A stretch of DNA of 39,931 bases from an uncultured Bacilli bacterium (lineage in GTDB: Bacteria; Bacillota_I; Bacilli_A; RF39; UBA660): the NCBI GenBank assembly GCA_910588195.1, contig CAJUPN010000012.1:1-39931 (forward strand). The letters run 5' to 3'. The notes below the pieces were generated by a model. The model was not told the origin of the DNA. It made no database searches and was given only the letters and a program-made list of their open reading frames with translations. Both the position numbers and the translations under genes were made by a program. Below are positions 23,497-31,059 of this stretch, piece by piece. Each line of letters starts with the position of its first letter. Position 1 is the first letter of the stretch.

Positions 23497-24143
23497 ATGT
23501 CATTTATAGATGAATTAAAAAAATATATGAAAGAACGTGAATTTTCGATAGATATGCTAGATTACTCGCGTATGTTTCCAATATGGGAGATTTACTGACG
23601 AAGATAGTTATGAGTTTATAAGTGTGTTAAGTAAAAAATAGGAGAGAGATTACCTGATTTAGATCCAAATATAGATGAAGCATTAGCCGTTCTTTGCATT
23701 AGAAGAGGAGTTCATAAAATCATTGATATATATTTTATGAAGATGTAGCTTATTTGATTATTTGAGTAATATACTAACTAGAAGAAATGTAAGTAAAGAA
23801 ATAATGAATAAATTAGCAGCTTCTTTACATGATATATTTTTAAGATATTTTAAAGATGGAAGTTTTCCAGAAAACTTGGATGGAAGAAGTTAGAGAAATG
23901 AATAGTTATCCCTATATAGAGTTTGCGATAATTATTAAAGAAGAAGATATGGCTAATTTATTAAAACAAAACAAAATTTTTTCTTTTAAAATAGTCAGCA
24001 AAATAAAAAATAAAGACAATTGTTGTCTAGTTGAATTAGAGTGTTCACCTAAAGAAGAAAATTTACTTGAAGTAGTTTCGGTAATAGATGAGCCAGTAAA
24101 ATTATTTAGTTTACTTGAAAATAAAAAATGTCTAAATAAGTAA
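23497..24143 (+). pseudogene. Decayed gene of unknown family, several frameshifts
   Basis: A good ribosome site (ACGGAG) precedes ATG at 23497. The first frame gives MSFIDELKKYMKEREFSIDM and stops at 23596-23598. Coding-like sequence then continues across the other frames: RFTDEDSYEFISVLSKK, then a stop; LPDLDPNIDEALAVLCIRRG; NILTRRNVSKEIMNKLAASL; and a final 95-codon stretch from 23856 (MNSYPYIEFAIIIKEEDM, DEPVKLFSLLENKKC). At least three frameshifts and one in-frame stop separate the pieces. The 95-codon piece has no ribosome site of its own, so I treat it as the broken 3' end. An intact copy would encode about 210 residues. The family is not recognised. The stretch 23419-24151 holds nothing else. 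Confidence 0.75.
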
Positions 24144-24151
24144 AGTTTTTC

Positions 24152-24200
24152 TTGACAGAATAGTTTAGACTTGCTAAAAAAAAAAAAAAAATGCTACACT
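24152..24200 (+). promoter_or_regulatory. Poly-A phase-variable-type promoter, copy 2
   Basis: TTGACA (24152-24157), 13 bases, TTGCTA (24171-24176), 16 A (24176-24191), and the extended -10 TGC-TACACT (24192-24200). TTGCTA-to-TACACT spacing is 18, one base shorter than copies 1 and 3. The 13-base segment differs from copy 1 by one base. A leader box AGGTAAGTACGCCT (24207-24220) follows. Confidence 0.8.
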
Positions 24201-24242
24201 TAAGATAGGTAAGTACGCCTAAAAATAGGAGTGTAGTGTATC

Positions 24243-25556
24243 ATGAAAAAGAACTTAATGTTATTTGTATTAATATTCTTAACAGTAATAGGTTATGCTA
24301 CGGTTAATACAGTTTTAGATATAAAAAATAATATAAATATATCAGAAAATAATGATGATTTTAGAATAGAAATAACAAATTTAAAAATAAATAGCAATAA
24401 TAATAAAAATTTAATATCAAAAGATAAACAATCGTTTACTTTTATAGGAAGTGGAAATGATACCATAAACTATACAGTAACAAATTATAGTTACCAGTAT
24501 GATGCGAATATCGTACTAGTCTGTACTCCAAGTGCCGATATAATAATTGATCAAATTAATAATATTGCAGCTCAAGACAGAATAACTAAGTCAATAAGTA
24601 GTGAAAATACAAAGGAAGTAACATGTACAATAAATATAGAAAAGATAAGTAGAACAGACTACGCTGAAGAAATGTGTAAAATAGAGGAAGGTACTGAATG
24701 GAAGTTTAATTATACAGGAGACGAACAAGAATTTGTTGTTCCTTGTGATGGAAATTATAAATTAGAACTATGGGGAGCACAGGGGGGGTCCACTGGAGAA
24801 TGCACTGGTGGATTTGGAGCATATTCTTTAGGAGAAATTTATTTAGTAGAAAGACAAATATTTATAAATGTCGGTGGAAGTGGCATAGGTGGTTTAACAT
24901 GGGAAGTAAAAAATGGAGGCTATAACGGTGGTGGAAGAGCTGGAGTAAATTCAGATACTAATTCTTACAATGCTTCAGGTGGTGGAGCAACCCATATCGC
25001 GTACTCATCAGGGGAACTCAATTCACTAGTAAATAAAAGAGATGACATAATTATAGTAGCTGGTGGCGGTGGCGGAACAGGGTACAATAGTGCTTATGGT
25101 TGCACATCTAAGTCAGGTTCTGGTGGAGGATTTGTTGGTGTATGTTCTGAACCTCGATATGCTCCTTCAATAAAAAAATATATGCAAGGTTGTGGCGGAA
25201 CACAAACAAGAGGAGGAGAACAAATTACTGAAAATATAATAACACTACCCGAAGAAGCAAAGAGCAATTTAGGAGCATTTGGTAGTTTCGGCCAAGGAGG
25301 ATCTGGAACCTCCCCATGGTGTGGTGCTGGAGCCGGATTTTTTGGTGGAACCAACAACGGATATGTATGTGGAGGAGGTTCTGGCTATATAGGCAATCAA
25401 CTTTTAAAGAATAAATTAATGTACTGCTATAATTGCAAAGAATCTAATAATATTTTAGAAAAAACACTCTCAACAAATTGTTCATCTTCTACTCCAACTA
25501 CAAATTGTGCAAAACAAGGACATGGTTATGCTAAAATCACTTATCTAGGAAAATAA
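24243..25556 (+). CDS. Modular surface protein with glycine-rich C-terminal domain
   Basis: The 437-aa exported protein has an N-terminal hydrophobic segment (ends IGYA) and the shared beta-sandwich module (to ~150) with INYTVTNYSYQYDANIVLVC, closest to the 8247 protein. From WKFNYTGDEQEF (~residue 157) the sequence matches the glycine-rich domain seen in bacterial exported proteins and in the ALK receptor: LELWGAQGGS, IFINVGGSGIGG, GGYNGGGRAG, ASGGGATHIA, VAGGGGGTG. About a dozen cysteines lie in the C-terminal half, more than in any other protein here. Anaerobe surface proteins with this domain are usually of unknown ligand. It stands alone behind the poly-A promoter, with a terminator overlapping its stop. 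Confidence 0.85.
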   Translation: MKKNLMLFVLIFLTVIGYATVNTVLDIKNNINISENNDDFRIEITNLKINSNNNKNLISKDKQSFTFIGSGNDTINYTVTNYSYQYDANIVLVCTPSADIIIDQINNIAAQDRITKSISSENTKEVTCTINIEKISRTDYAEEMCKIEEGTEWKFNYTGDEQEFVVPCDGNYKLELWGAQGGSTGECTGGFGAYSLGEIYLVERQIFINVGGSGIGGLTWEVKNGGYNGGGRAGVNSDTNSYNASGGGATHIAYSSGELNSLVNKRDDIIIVAGGGGGTGYNSAYGCTSKSGSGGGFVGVCSEPRYAPSIKKYMQGCGGTQTRGGEQITENIITLPEEAKSNLGAFGSFGQGGSGTSPWCGAGAGFFGGTNNGYVCGGGSGYIGNQLLKNKLMYCYNCKESNNILEKTLSTNCSSSTPTTNCAKQGHGYAKITYLGK

Positions 25557-25581
25557 GGTATTACCACAATTTCCTTTTTTT
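25548..25581 (+). terminator. Terminator of the glycine-rich surface gene
   Basis: AGGAAA (25548-25553) pairs with TTTCCT (25570-25575), followed by T to 25581. The stem begins inside the last codons. Confidence 0.65.
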
Positions 25582-25635
25582 ACTTAATATTTCAAACTAT
25601 TTTGTAAAATAAGCTATCTCAAAAATACAAATGTA

Positions 25636-25644
25636 TGATAAAAT
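25636..25644 (+). promoter_or_regulatory. Extended -10 promoter of xseA
   Basis: TGA-TAAAAT (25636-25644) lies 17 bases before the xseA start. I see no good -35. Confidence 0.5.
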
Positions 25645-25661
25645 ATATTAAGAGGTTAATT

Positions 25662-26930
25662 ATGGAAGAAGAAACAAAATATTTTACAGTTACTCAATAT
25701 AACCAAGCAATAAAAAACTTCCTTGATTCTAAAGAAGAATGTAGAAGTGTTCATTTAAAGGGTGAAATTTCTAACTTCAAAGGACATACAAGAGGACATT
25801 TATATTTCACTTTAAAAGATGAAGAGTCTAGAATAAGTGCTGTAATGTTTTCTTCAAGTGCAACAAGCCTTAATTTTACTCCTAAAGATGGGGATGAAGT
25901 GCTAGTTGATGGAAGAATAAGTGTCTATGTTCCTAATGGAGGATATCAAGTTTATGTTGATGCAATGAATCTTTCTGGAAATGGCGATTTATTAAAAAAG
26001 TTTGAAGAATTAAAGAAAAAATTAATGGATGAAGGTCTTTTTGATGTAGAACATAAAAAGCCTATACCAAAATACCCAAATAAAATAGGAATAGTAACTG
26101 CTCCAACTGGTGCAGCAATAAGGGATATTCTTTCAACTATAAAAAGACGATATCCTCTTTGTGAAACAATTCTTTTTCCTTCATTAGTTCAAGGAGAAGA
26201 AGCTAAATTTGATGTTGTAAGACAAATTGAAAATGCACAAAATTATGATTTAGATATTTTAATTGTTGGAAGAGGAGGAGGTTCAATTGAAGACTTGTGG
26301 GCTTTTAACGAAGAAATAGTTGCTAGAGCTATATATGCATCAAATATTCCAATAATATCTGCTGTTGGACATGAACCAGATTTTACAATTGCTGATTTTG
26401 TTGCTGACCTTAGAGCTCCAACACCAACAGGTGCAGCAGAAATGGCTGTTCCAAATATGGTTGATTTAATAAACTATCTTAACCAAATGGAAATAAGATT
26501 AAATAAAAGTGTAACTACTAAAATAGACTATTTAACAAAACAATTTAAAACCTTAAGTTCAAGTTACGTATTATCTAATCCCCTTGCAACTTTTGAAATA
26601 AAAGAGCAAAAATTAGATACATTAATTGACTCAATTATAAAAGATGTTAATTACAAATTGGAGACTTCAAAAACTAAATTAAAAAATTTAACATCCGTAA
26701 GAGTTCTAAAGAAGCCAACTGATTTATTCTTACCATCTAAAAACACTTTAGAGCTTATTGTAAACAAATTAGAACTTTTAAATCCTTTAAGTGTCTTAAA
26801 AAAAGGTTACTCAGTTGTAAAACATGAGAATAAGATTATAAAGTCTATTAAAGAAGTAAAAATAAATGATGAATTAAAAATAAAATTACTCGATGGCGAG
26901 TTAAAAACAAATGTTAAGGAAGTGAAATAA
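25662..26930 (+). CDS. xseA: Exodeoxyribonuclease VII large subunit
   Basis: ExoVII degrades single-stranded DNA from both ends. The start is ATG 25662, six bases after AGAGG; the frame extends further upstream but without a ribosome site. The 422-aa product has the OB-fold start (FTVTQYNQAIKNFL, HLKGEISNFKGHTRGHLYFTLKD), the catalytic domain with KIGIVTAPTGAAIRDILSTI, VGRGGGSIEDLWAFNEE and SAVGHEPDFTIADFVADLRAPTPTGAAE, then a coiled-coil and a C-terminal LSVLKKGYSVV segment. xseB overlaps by one base. Confidence 0.97.
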   Translation: MEEETKYFTVTQYNQAIKNFLDSKEECRSVHLKGEISNFKGHTRGHLYFTLKDEESRISAVMFSSSATSLNFTPKDGDEVLVDGRISVYVPNGGYQVYVDAMNLSGNGDLLKKFEELKKKLMDEGLFDVEHKKPIPKYPNKIGIVTAPTGAAIRDILSTIKRRYPLCETILFPSLVQGEEAKFDVVRQIENAQNYDLDILIVGRGGGSIEDLWAFNEEIVARAIYASNIPIISAVGHEPDFTIADFVADLRAPTPTGAAEMAVPNMVDLINYLNQMEIRLNKSVTTKIDYLTKQFKTLSSSYVLSNPLATFEIKEQKLDTLIDSIIKDVNYKLETSKTKLKNLTSVRVLKKPTDLFLPSKNTLELIVNKLELLNPLSVLKKGYSVVKHENKIIKSIKEVKINDELKIKLLDGELKTNVKEVK

Positions 26931-27166
26931 TGGCAAAAAAAGAAATAGAAGAAAAAAAGTTTGAAGAATTAATTGATGAATTAGAGGTAATCGTCAAAGA
27001 TTTAGAAGCAGGAAACACTGATTTAGATGAAACAATAAAAAAATACACAGAAGCTATGAAAATCGCTAAAGTATGTAATGATAAATTAGAAAATGCTACT
27101 ACAGCAGTTAATAAAATTCTAAATGAGAATGGCGAATTAACTGATTTCGAAATAAATGCTGCTTAA
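26930..27166 (+). CDS. xseB: Exodeoxyribonuclease VII small subunit
   Basis: The 78-aa product is at normal family length and has the XseB pattern (KFEELIDELEVIVKDLEAGNTDLDETIKKYTEAMKIAKVC), a helical protein that binds the XseA coiled-coil to form the ExoVII fibre. Its ATG shares a base with the xseA stop (TAATG), so the two subunits are translationally coupled. The terminator lies over its 3' end. Confidence 0.95.
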   Translation: MAKKEIEEKKFEELIDELEVIVKDLEAGNTDLDETIKKYTEAMKIAKVCNDKLENATTAVNKILNENGELTDFEINAA

Positions 27167-27177
27167 GCATTTTTTTT
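27154..27177 (+). terminator. Terminator of xseAB
   Basis: AAATGCT (27154-27160) pairs with AGCATTT (27166-27172) across a five-base loop, followed by T to 27177. The stop codon of xseB is in the loop. Confidence 0.85.
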
Positions 27178-27206
27178 GTATAAATATGTCGAATAAGGAC
27201 ACACTA
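27177..27206 (+). promoter_or_regulatory. Forespore-type (sigma-G/sigma-F) promoter of spoIVB
   Basis: TGTATA (27177-27182), 17 bases, then CACACTA (27200-27206). This agrees with the sigma-G pattern TGnATA-N17-CATnnTA at all positions except one (C for T in the -10). spoIVB is a forespore gene in B. subtilis, so the match is in the expected place. Confidence 0.6.
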
Positions 27207-27231
27207 TAAATGATTGGTGGTGTCAGAACAT

Positions 27232-28206
27232 ATGAAAAAGTTTATTAAAACAACAATTATAATGCTAAGTTTCCTAGCTCCTATAAATGTTTTTGCTTAT
27301 TCAGATTATATAATACCAGGGGGGGAGAATGTTGGTATTGAGGTAAAATATAATGGAGTACTAGTAATTGGTTTTTATAAAATAGATGGAGAATATAATA
27401 AAAATGATATTGAAGTAGGAGATTATATTACTCATGTTGAAAATACAGAAATAAATTCAGTTGATGAACTTGTAAATAATATTGAAAAATTCCAAAATGC
27501 TGGAAAAGTTAAATTAAAAATAAAAAGAAATAATAAAGAAAAAGACATAGTTTTTAATTTAAGTGTTAAAGATAATGTTTATAAAACAGGTCTTTATATA
27601 AAAGATTCAATTTCTGGAATAGGTACATTAACCTATATTGATCCAGAAACTAAAATTTATGGAGCATTAGGACATGAAATTATTGAAAGCTCTACTAATA
27701 AACAAGTAGAAGTACGTACAGGATATATTTATGAAAGTAAAGTTTCAAGTATTGATAGATCTACAAATGGATCCCCTGGAACAAAAAATGCCAAGTTTTA
27801 TTACAATAATAAATATGGAGATATAAATAAAAACACAACCTATGGAATTTATGGTAATTATGATATTGCATCAACTAAAGAACCTATGAAAGTAGCTGAG
27901 CCTGATGAAATTAAAACAGGTGAAGCTAAAATCTTAACAGTAACAAGCGAAAGTGATATAAAAGAATATAAAATAAATATCACTAAAATAGATAAAAATT
28001 CTAAAATAAAAAATATCTATTTTGAAATTACTGATAAAGAATTATTAGATAAAACAGGTGGTATAGTTCAAGGAATGAGTGGTTCTCCAATTATTCAAGA
28101 TGATAAAATAATTGGTGCAGTAACTCACGTTGTTGTTGAAAATGTAAAAAAAGGCTATGGTATATTTATTACAACAATGCTTACTGAAGGAGAAAGAGAG
28201 GAGTAA
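27232..28206 (+). CDS. spoIVB: SpoIVB, forespore signalling serine protease
   Basis: SpoIVB is secreted from the forespore into the intermembrane space and triggers pro-sigma-K processing by cleaving SpoIVFA. I choose ATG 27232, nine bases after GGTGGTG; upstream codons in frame are GTG/TTG. The 324-aa product has a signal/anchor segment (~1-22), a PDZ domain (~30-110, IEVGDYITHVENTEINSVDELV), and the S55 peptidase domain with GTLTYIDPETKIYGALGHEI (His148) and the serine motif GGIVQGMSGSPIIQDDKIIGAVTH. All catalytic motifs are intact. B. subtilis SpoIVB is ~425 aa; the difference is mainly N-terminal. spo0A, its usual downstream neighbour, is absent. Confidence 0.95.
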   Translation: MKKFIKTTIIMLSFLAPINVFAYSDYIIPGGENVGIEVKYNGVLVIGFYKIDGEYNKNDIEVGDYITHVENTEINSVDELVNNIEKFQNAGKVKLKIKRNNKEKDIVFNLSVKDNVYKTGLYIKDSISGIGTLTYIDPETKIYGALGHEIIESSTNKQVEVRTGYIYESKVSSIDRSTNGSPGTKNAKFYYNNKYGDINKNTTYGIYGNYDIASTKEPMKVAEPDEIKTGEAKILTVTSESDIKEYKINITKIDKNSKIKNIYFEITDKELLDKTGGIVQGMSGSPIIQDDKIIGAVTHVVVENVKKGYGIFITTMLTEGEREE

Positions 28207-28227
28207 CTTTTAAAGTTCTCCTTTTTT
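28200..28227 (+). terminator. Terminator of spoIVB
   Basis: GGAG-T-AACTTT (28200-28210) pairs with AAAGTT-CTCC (28212-28221) with one bulged base, followed by six T. Confidence 0.8.
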
Positions 28228-28248
28228 ATTTTAATTAAGTTTAATTTA

Positions 28249-28257
28249 TGATATAAT
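28249..28257 (+). promoter_or_regulatory. Extended -10 promoter of the GNAT-like gene
   Basis: TGA-TATAAT (28249-28257), 25 bases before the start codon. The -35 is not clear. Confidence 0.6.
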
Positions 28258-28282
28258 TTACTTATACTAGGATGTGTATAAT

Positions 28283-29101
28283 ATGTTAAAAATGATTAAT
28301 AAAAAAGATATTGAATTAATAATTAATTTTTATCAAAGTATTAAACTTTTTGATGAAGATAACATAAGACAAATTTATGAATCTTTAGAAGATAAACTAT
28401 TGATATTTGCGAGCATAGAAAGAGACAAAATAACATCTCTTTTAAGTGTAAGTTTAATAAACAATAATTATCATATGGAAAAAGTATTATATGAAAACTA
28501 TGACGAAGATCTTATTAAAGACTTAATTAGTTATACAATTACACAACTTAGACAAGATAAGGACCGTGGTTTAAATATTATTTATGATAATTTTCCTTAT
28601 GATGATGTTATGCATGAAATAATGTTAGAACAAGGATTTAAATGTAACAATATAAACTTATCATATCAAAATATAAATGATAAACAAGAGTTAATCTCAT
28701 CAAGTATTTCTCTTAATGATAAAAGTGATGATGTTAAAATTTATATCTATAAGCGTTTGATTGAAGAGATTAAAAGTAATGATTTATATTTAGGGACAAA
28801 TTCATTAATTCCTGATATAAGTACCATAAGATTAGAAAACATTAATGTAGCTACCATAAGAGATTCTTCTAAAGAGGTATGTGGAACTATTCGTTTTTCT
28901 TTAGTATCTGATTTTATTCTTTTAGATAGTCTTTATGCTTCTAATGAAGAAAATTATAGGGCATTAATTAATTTGGTCAAGAATTTAACTTTAAGACGAT
29001 TAGAGATTAGCATCTCTCCATCAAGAGTTAATCTAATTAAACTTCTTGAAAACATGGGATTCCAAAAATTACAAGCTGATTATTTTTTTAAATTAAATTA
29101 A
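28283..29101 (+). CDS. Uncharacterised protein, possibly two GNAT-like acetyltransferase folds
   Basis: I choose ATG 28283, eight bases after AGGATG. The 272-aa product is soluble. It shows two repeats of an arrangement typical of GNAT folds: a helical start with beta strands, then a segment ending HEIMLEQGFKCNN (~residue 120), and a second half ending LIKLLENMGFQKLQADYFF, the usual helix-turn-strand end of N-acetyltransferases. The acetyl-CoA-binding QxxGxG/A loop is not recognisable, so activity is uncertain. It is followed closely by a membrane protein gene. Confidence 0.55.
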   Translation: MLKMINKKDIELIINFYQSIKLFDEDNIRQIYESLEDKLLIFASIERDKITSLLSVSLINNNYHMEKVLYENYDEDLIKDLISYTITQLRQDKDRGLNIIYDNFPYDDVMHEIMLEQGFKCNNINLSYQNINDKQELISSSISLNDKSDDVKIYIYKRLIEEIKSNDLYLGTNSLIPDISTIRLENINVATIRDSSKEVCGTIRFSLVSDFILLDSLYASNEENYRALINLVKNLTLRRLEISISPSRVNLIKLLENMGFQKLQADYFFKLN

Positions 29102-29117
29102 TTGAGGAGTTAATAAT

Positions 29118-29816
29118 ATGAGTAAAAAGAAAAATAAAGACAAAAATCTAGTTTTCATAATAGTTGTTGTTTTAATCATTTCTGTTATTATAATTACAAT
29201 AGAATACTCGACAATAAATTTTAATAATAAACTTAAAGAAGAAAAATTAAATAAAAGTGCCTATGAAAATAGTACTGAAGTAAAAACATCAACTAAAAAT
29301 GACTTTTATGATATTTCTCATATAACTTTTCACTCCATAGAAGTAAGTGAAGAATCAAAGGATCTTAGTGAACTTTGTTTTGAAGGATGTAATTTGAATA
29401 TAAAAAATAGAAAGATAGCTTTTATTCTAAATAAAAATAAAGAGACTGGGGAATATAGATTAGATTTAGTTAGAGATAATAAAGCAATTTTAGAAAATAA
29501 ATCTTTAGGAACTTCACTAGAAAATTCTAAATTAAAACTTTATGCAGGTTATTTAACTTTAGAGTTGAAATTTAAAAATGCTAATTTCTTTTATGATTAT
29601 GCCTTATTTGTTGACGAAAAAGGAGATTATGATGAAATATCTAGTCTTAAAGCTAATGAAATGGAATTTTTAGAAAATGGGATAGTATATTATTATGATG
29701 TATGTGACGCGATAGTGAAGGGTGTAGGTAAAAAAGTAAAAGCTGTAAGAGCTCCCTTTAGTGATCAGCCAGCTATCATCTCTAGTACACCTGCCAACTT
29801 TGAATGGTGCAATTAA
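29118..29816 (+). CDS. Membrane-anchored extracytoplasmic protein of unknown function
   Basis: The 232-aa product starts with a basic segment and one transmembrane helix (about residues 11-31, LVFIIVVVLIISVIIITIEY). The rest should lie outside the cell and is beta-rich (GYLTLELKFKNANFFYDYALFVDEKGDYDEI), with cysteines spaced around 87-91 and two more near the end, possibly disulfide bonded. AGGAGTT precedes the ATG, and the gene is 16 bases after its neighbour. No family recognised. Confidence 0.75.
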   Translation: MSKKKNKDKNLVFIIVVVLIISVIIITIEYSTINFNNKLKEEKLNKSAYENSTEVKTSTKNDFYDISHITFHSIEVSEESKDLSELCFEGCNLNIKNRKIAFILNKNKETGEYRLDLVRDNKAILENKSLGTSLENSKLKLYAGYLTLELKFKNANFFYDYALFVDEKGDYDEISSLKANEMEFLENGIVYYYDVCDAIVKGVGKKVKAVRAPFSDQPAIISSTPANFEWCN

Positions 29817-29866
29817 TTTGTAAAGTATTAGTTAAAGATTTTAAAATATTTAACAATAACCTTATA

Positions 29867-29875
29867 TGATATACT
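29867..29875 (+). promoter_or_regulatory. Extended -10 promoter of the Hpt-REC pair
   Basis: TGA-TATACT (29867-29875), 28 bases before the Hpt start codon. Confidence 0.5.
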
Positions 29876-29903
29876 ATAATAATTATAGAATAGAGGTAAT
29901 ATT

Positions 29904-30260
29904 ATGAACATAGAACTATTAAAACAAAATGGAATAAACTTAGAAGCAGCTTTAGAAAATCTAGGGGATATGGATATGTACAATGATATCGCTAATGATT
30001 TTTTAACAGAATCAAAAGATAGATTGCCAAATATAAAAAAATATTTAGAAGAATCAGACATGCCAAATTATGCAATTCTAGTTCATGCCATGAAAAGTGA
30101 CTCTAAATATTTAGGATTTAGTAGATTGGCAGAATTATCATACGAACATGAAATGTCTTCTAAAGAGGGAAATATTGCTTATGTTCAAGAACACTTTAAT
30201 GAATTAATGGAAGAGGCTAACAGAATTATTACTATACTACAACAGTATTTGGAGGGATAA
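29904..30260 (+). CDS. Hpt (histidine phosphotransfer) domain protein
   Basis: The 118-aa product is a free-standing Hpt domain: a helical bundle with the phosphorylatable histidine at residue 61 in LVHAMKSDSKYLGFSRLAELSYEHE, matching the H-x-L-K-G-x-[AS] pattern (Asp replaces the usual Gly). Such proteins pass phosphate between a histidine kinase and a response regulator. The regulator gene begins one base after the stop. No histidine kinase is in the window, so the kinase must be elsewhere. The start ATG follows AGAGGT. Confidence 0.85.
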   Translation: MNIELLKQNGINLEAALENLGDMDMYNDIANDFLTESKDRLPNIKKYLEESDMPNYAILVHAMKSDSKYLGFSRLAELSYEHEMSSKEGNIAYVQEHFNELMEEANRIITILQQYLEG

Positions 30261-30261
30261 T

Positions 30262-30978
30262 ATGCAAATAAATGATTTGTTTGGAAATGTTCCAGCAATA
30301 ATTGGTAATTTTATATCACACATATATTGTGCAAGTAAAAGTGATGATGTACTATACAAATTAGAGTATACAGGAAAAACAATTAAGATAAACACTAAAG
30401 AACCTTATAGTAACTTAATAAAATTATTAGATAATAATAAAGATTTATTAAATGACATCGAAAACTCTAATCAACTAAAAAAGATTTTAAATAATAAGGT
30501 GTTTTATACTGAATCTGTTGATGACTATAAAATAATCTTAGTATGTGATATGACAGTAGAATCTACTACTAGTAGTGATAAGTTAACTTTACTTATTGCT
30601 GATGATTCACCAGTAATTACTAAGTTTTTTTCAAAAACTTTTGAAGATGAATTTAACATATTAGTTGCTAAAAATGGTGAAGAAGCAATTAATATAATCA
30701 ACGACAATTTAAATAACGAAACTCTTGTAGGAGCTTTTATTGATTTACAAATGCCTATAAAAAGTGGTTATGATGTTTTAGAATATTTAAGTGAAAATAA
30801 TTTATTTGAACTTTTACCAACATCAGTTATATCTGGCGAAGATTCACAAAATGGAATAGAAAAAGCTACCAATTATGGCATTATCGATATGCTTCAAAAG
30901 CCATTTAATGCTGAAGCTGCCAAATCTATAATTAATAAAACAATTCAACATAGTAGAAATTATAAGAATCATCAATGA
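30262..30978 (+). CDS. Response regulator with C-terminal REC domain and no DNA-binding domain
   Basis: The 238-aa product has an unusual order: ~100 residues of unknown fold first, then a REC domain (~107-232). The REC motifs are intact: acidic pair Asp114-Asp115 (IADDSP), phosphoacceptor Asp161 (FIDLQMPIKSG), Ser191 (SGEDS) and Lys213 (LQKPF). There is no helix-turn-helix, so output is probably by protein contact. It forms a phosphorelay unit with the Hpt gene. The terminator covers its stop codon. Confidence 0.85.
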   Translation: MQINDLFGNVPAIIGNFISHIYCASKSDDVLYKLEYTGKTIKINTKEPYSNLIKLLDNNKDLLNDIENSNQLKKILNNKVFYTESVDDYKIILVCDMTVESTTSSDKLTLLIADDSPVITKFFSKTFEDEFNILVAKNGEEAINIINDNLNNETLVGAFIDLQMPIKSGYDVLEYLSENNLFELLPTSVISGEDSQNGIEKATNYGIIDMLQKPFNAEAAKSIINKTIQHSRNYKNHQ

Positions 30979-30986
30979 TTCTTTTT
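30964..30986 (+). terminator. Terminator of the Hpt-REC pair
   Basis: AAGAATCAT (30964-30972) and ATGATTCTT (30975-30983) form a perfect 9-bp stem, followed by T to 30986. Confidence 0.75.
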
Positions 30987-31059
30987 ATATTTAAAAATCT
31001 ATTTAACTTCAAGTTTTAATATAAATATGTTAAAATAATAACGAATGAGGCGAGATTAT

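Noticed and set aside
23856..24143. A 95-codon open frame as a separate gene
   Set aside because: It has no ribosome site, and similar coding remnants precede it in other frames. It is better explained as the 3' part of the decayed gene.
25094..25357. A Pro-rich minus-strand frame opposite the glycine-rich domain
   Set aside because: The antisense of GGA/GGT glycine codons reads as proline and threonine; there is no ribosome site.
27187..27193. Exact 0A-box sequence TGTCGAA in front of spoIVB
   Set aside because: It lies within the spacer of the forespore-type promoter, where a Spo0A activator site is not expected. Another TGTCGAA occurs inside a coding region at 12954-12960, so chance matches are common.
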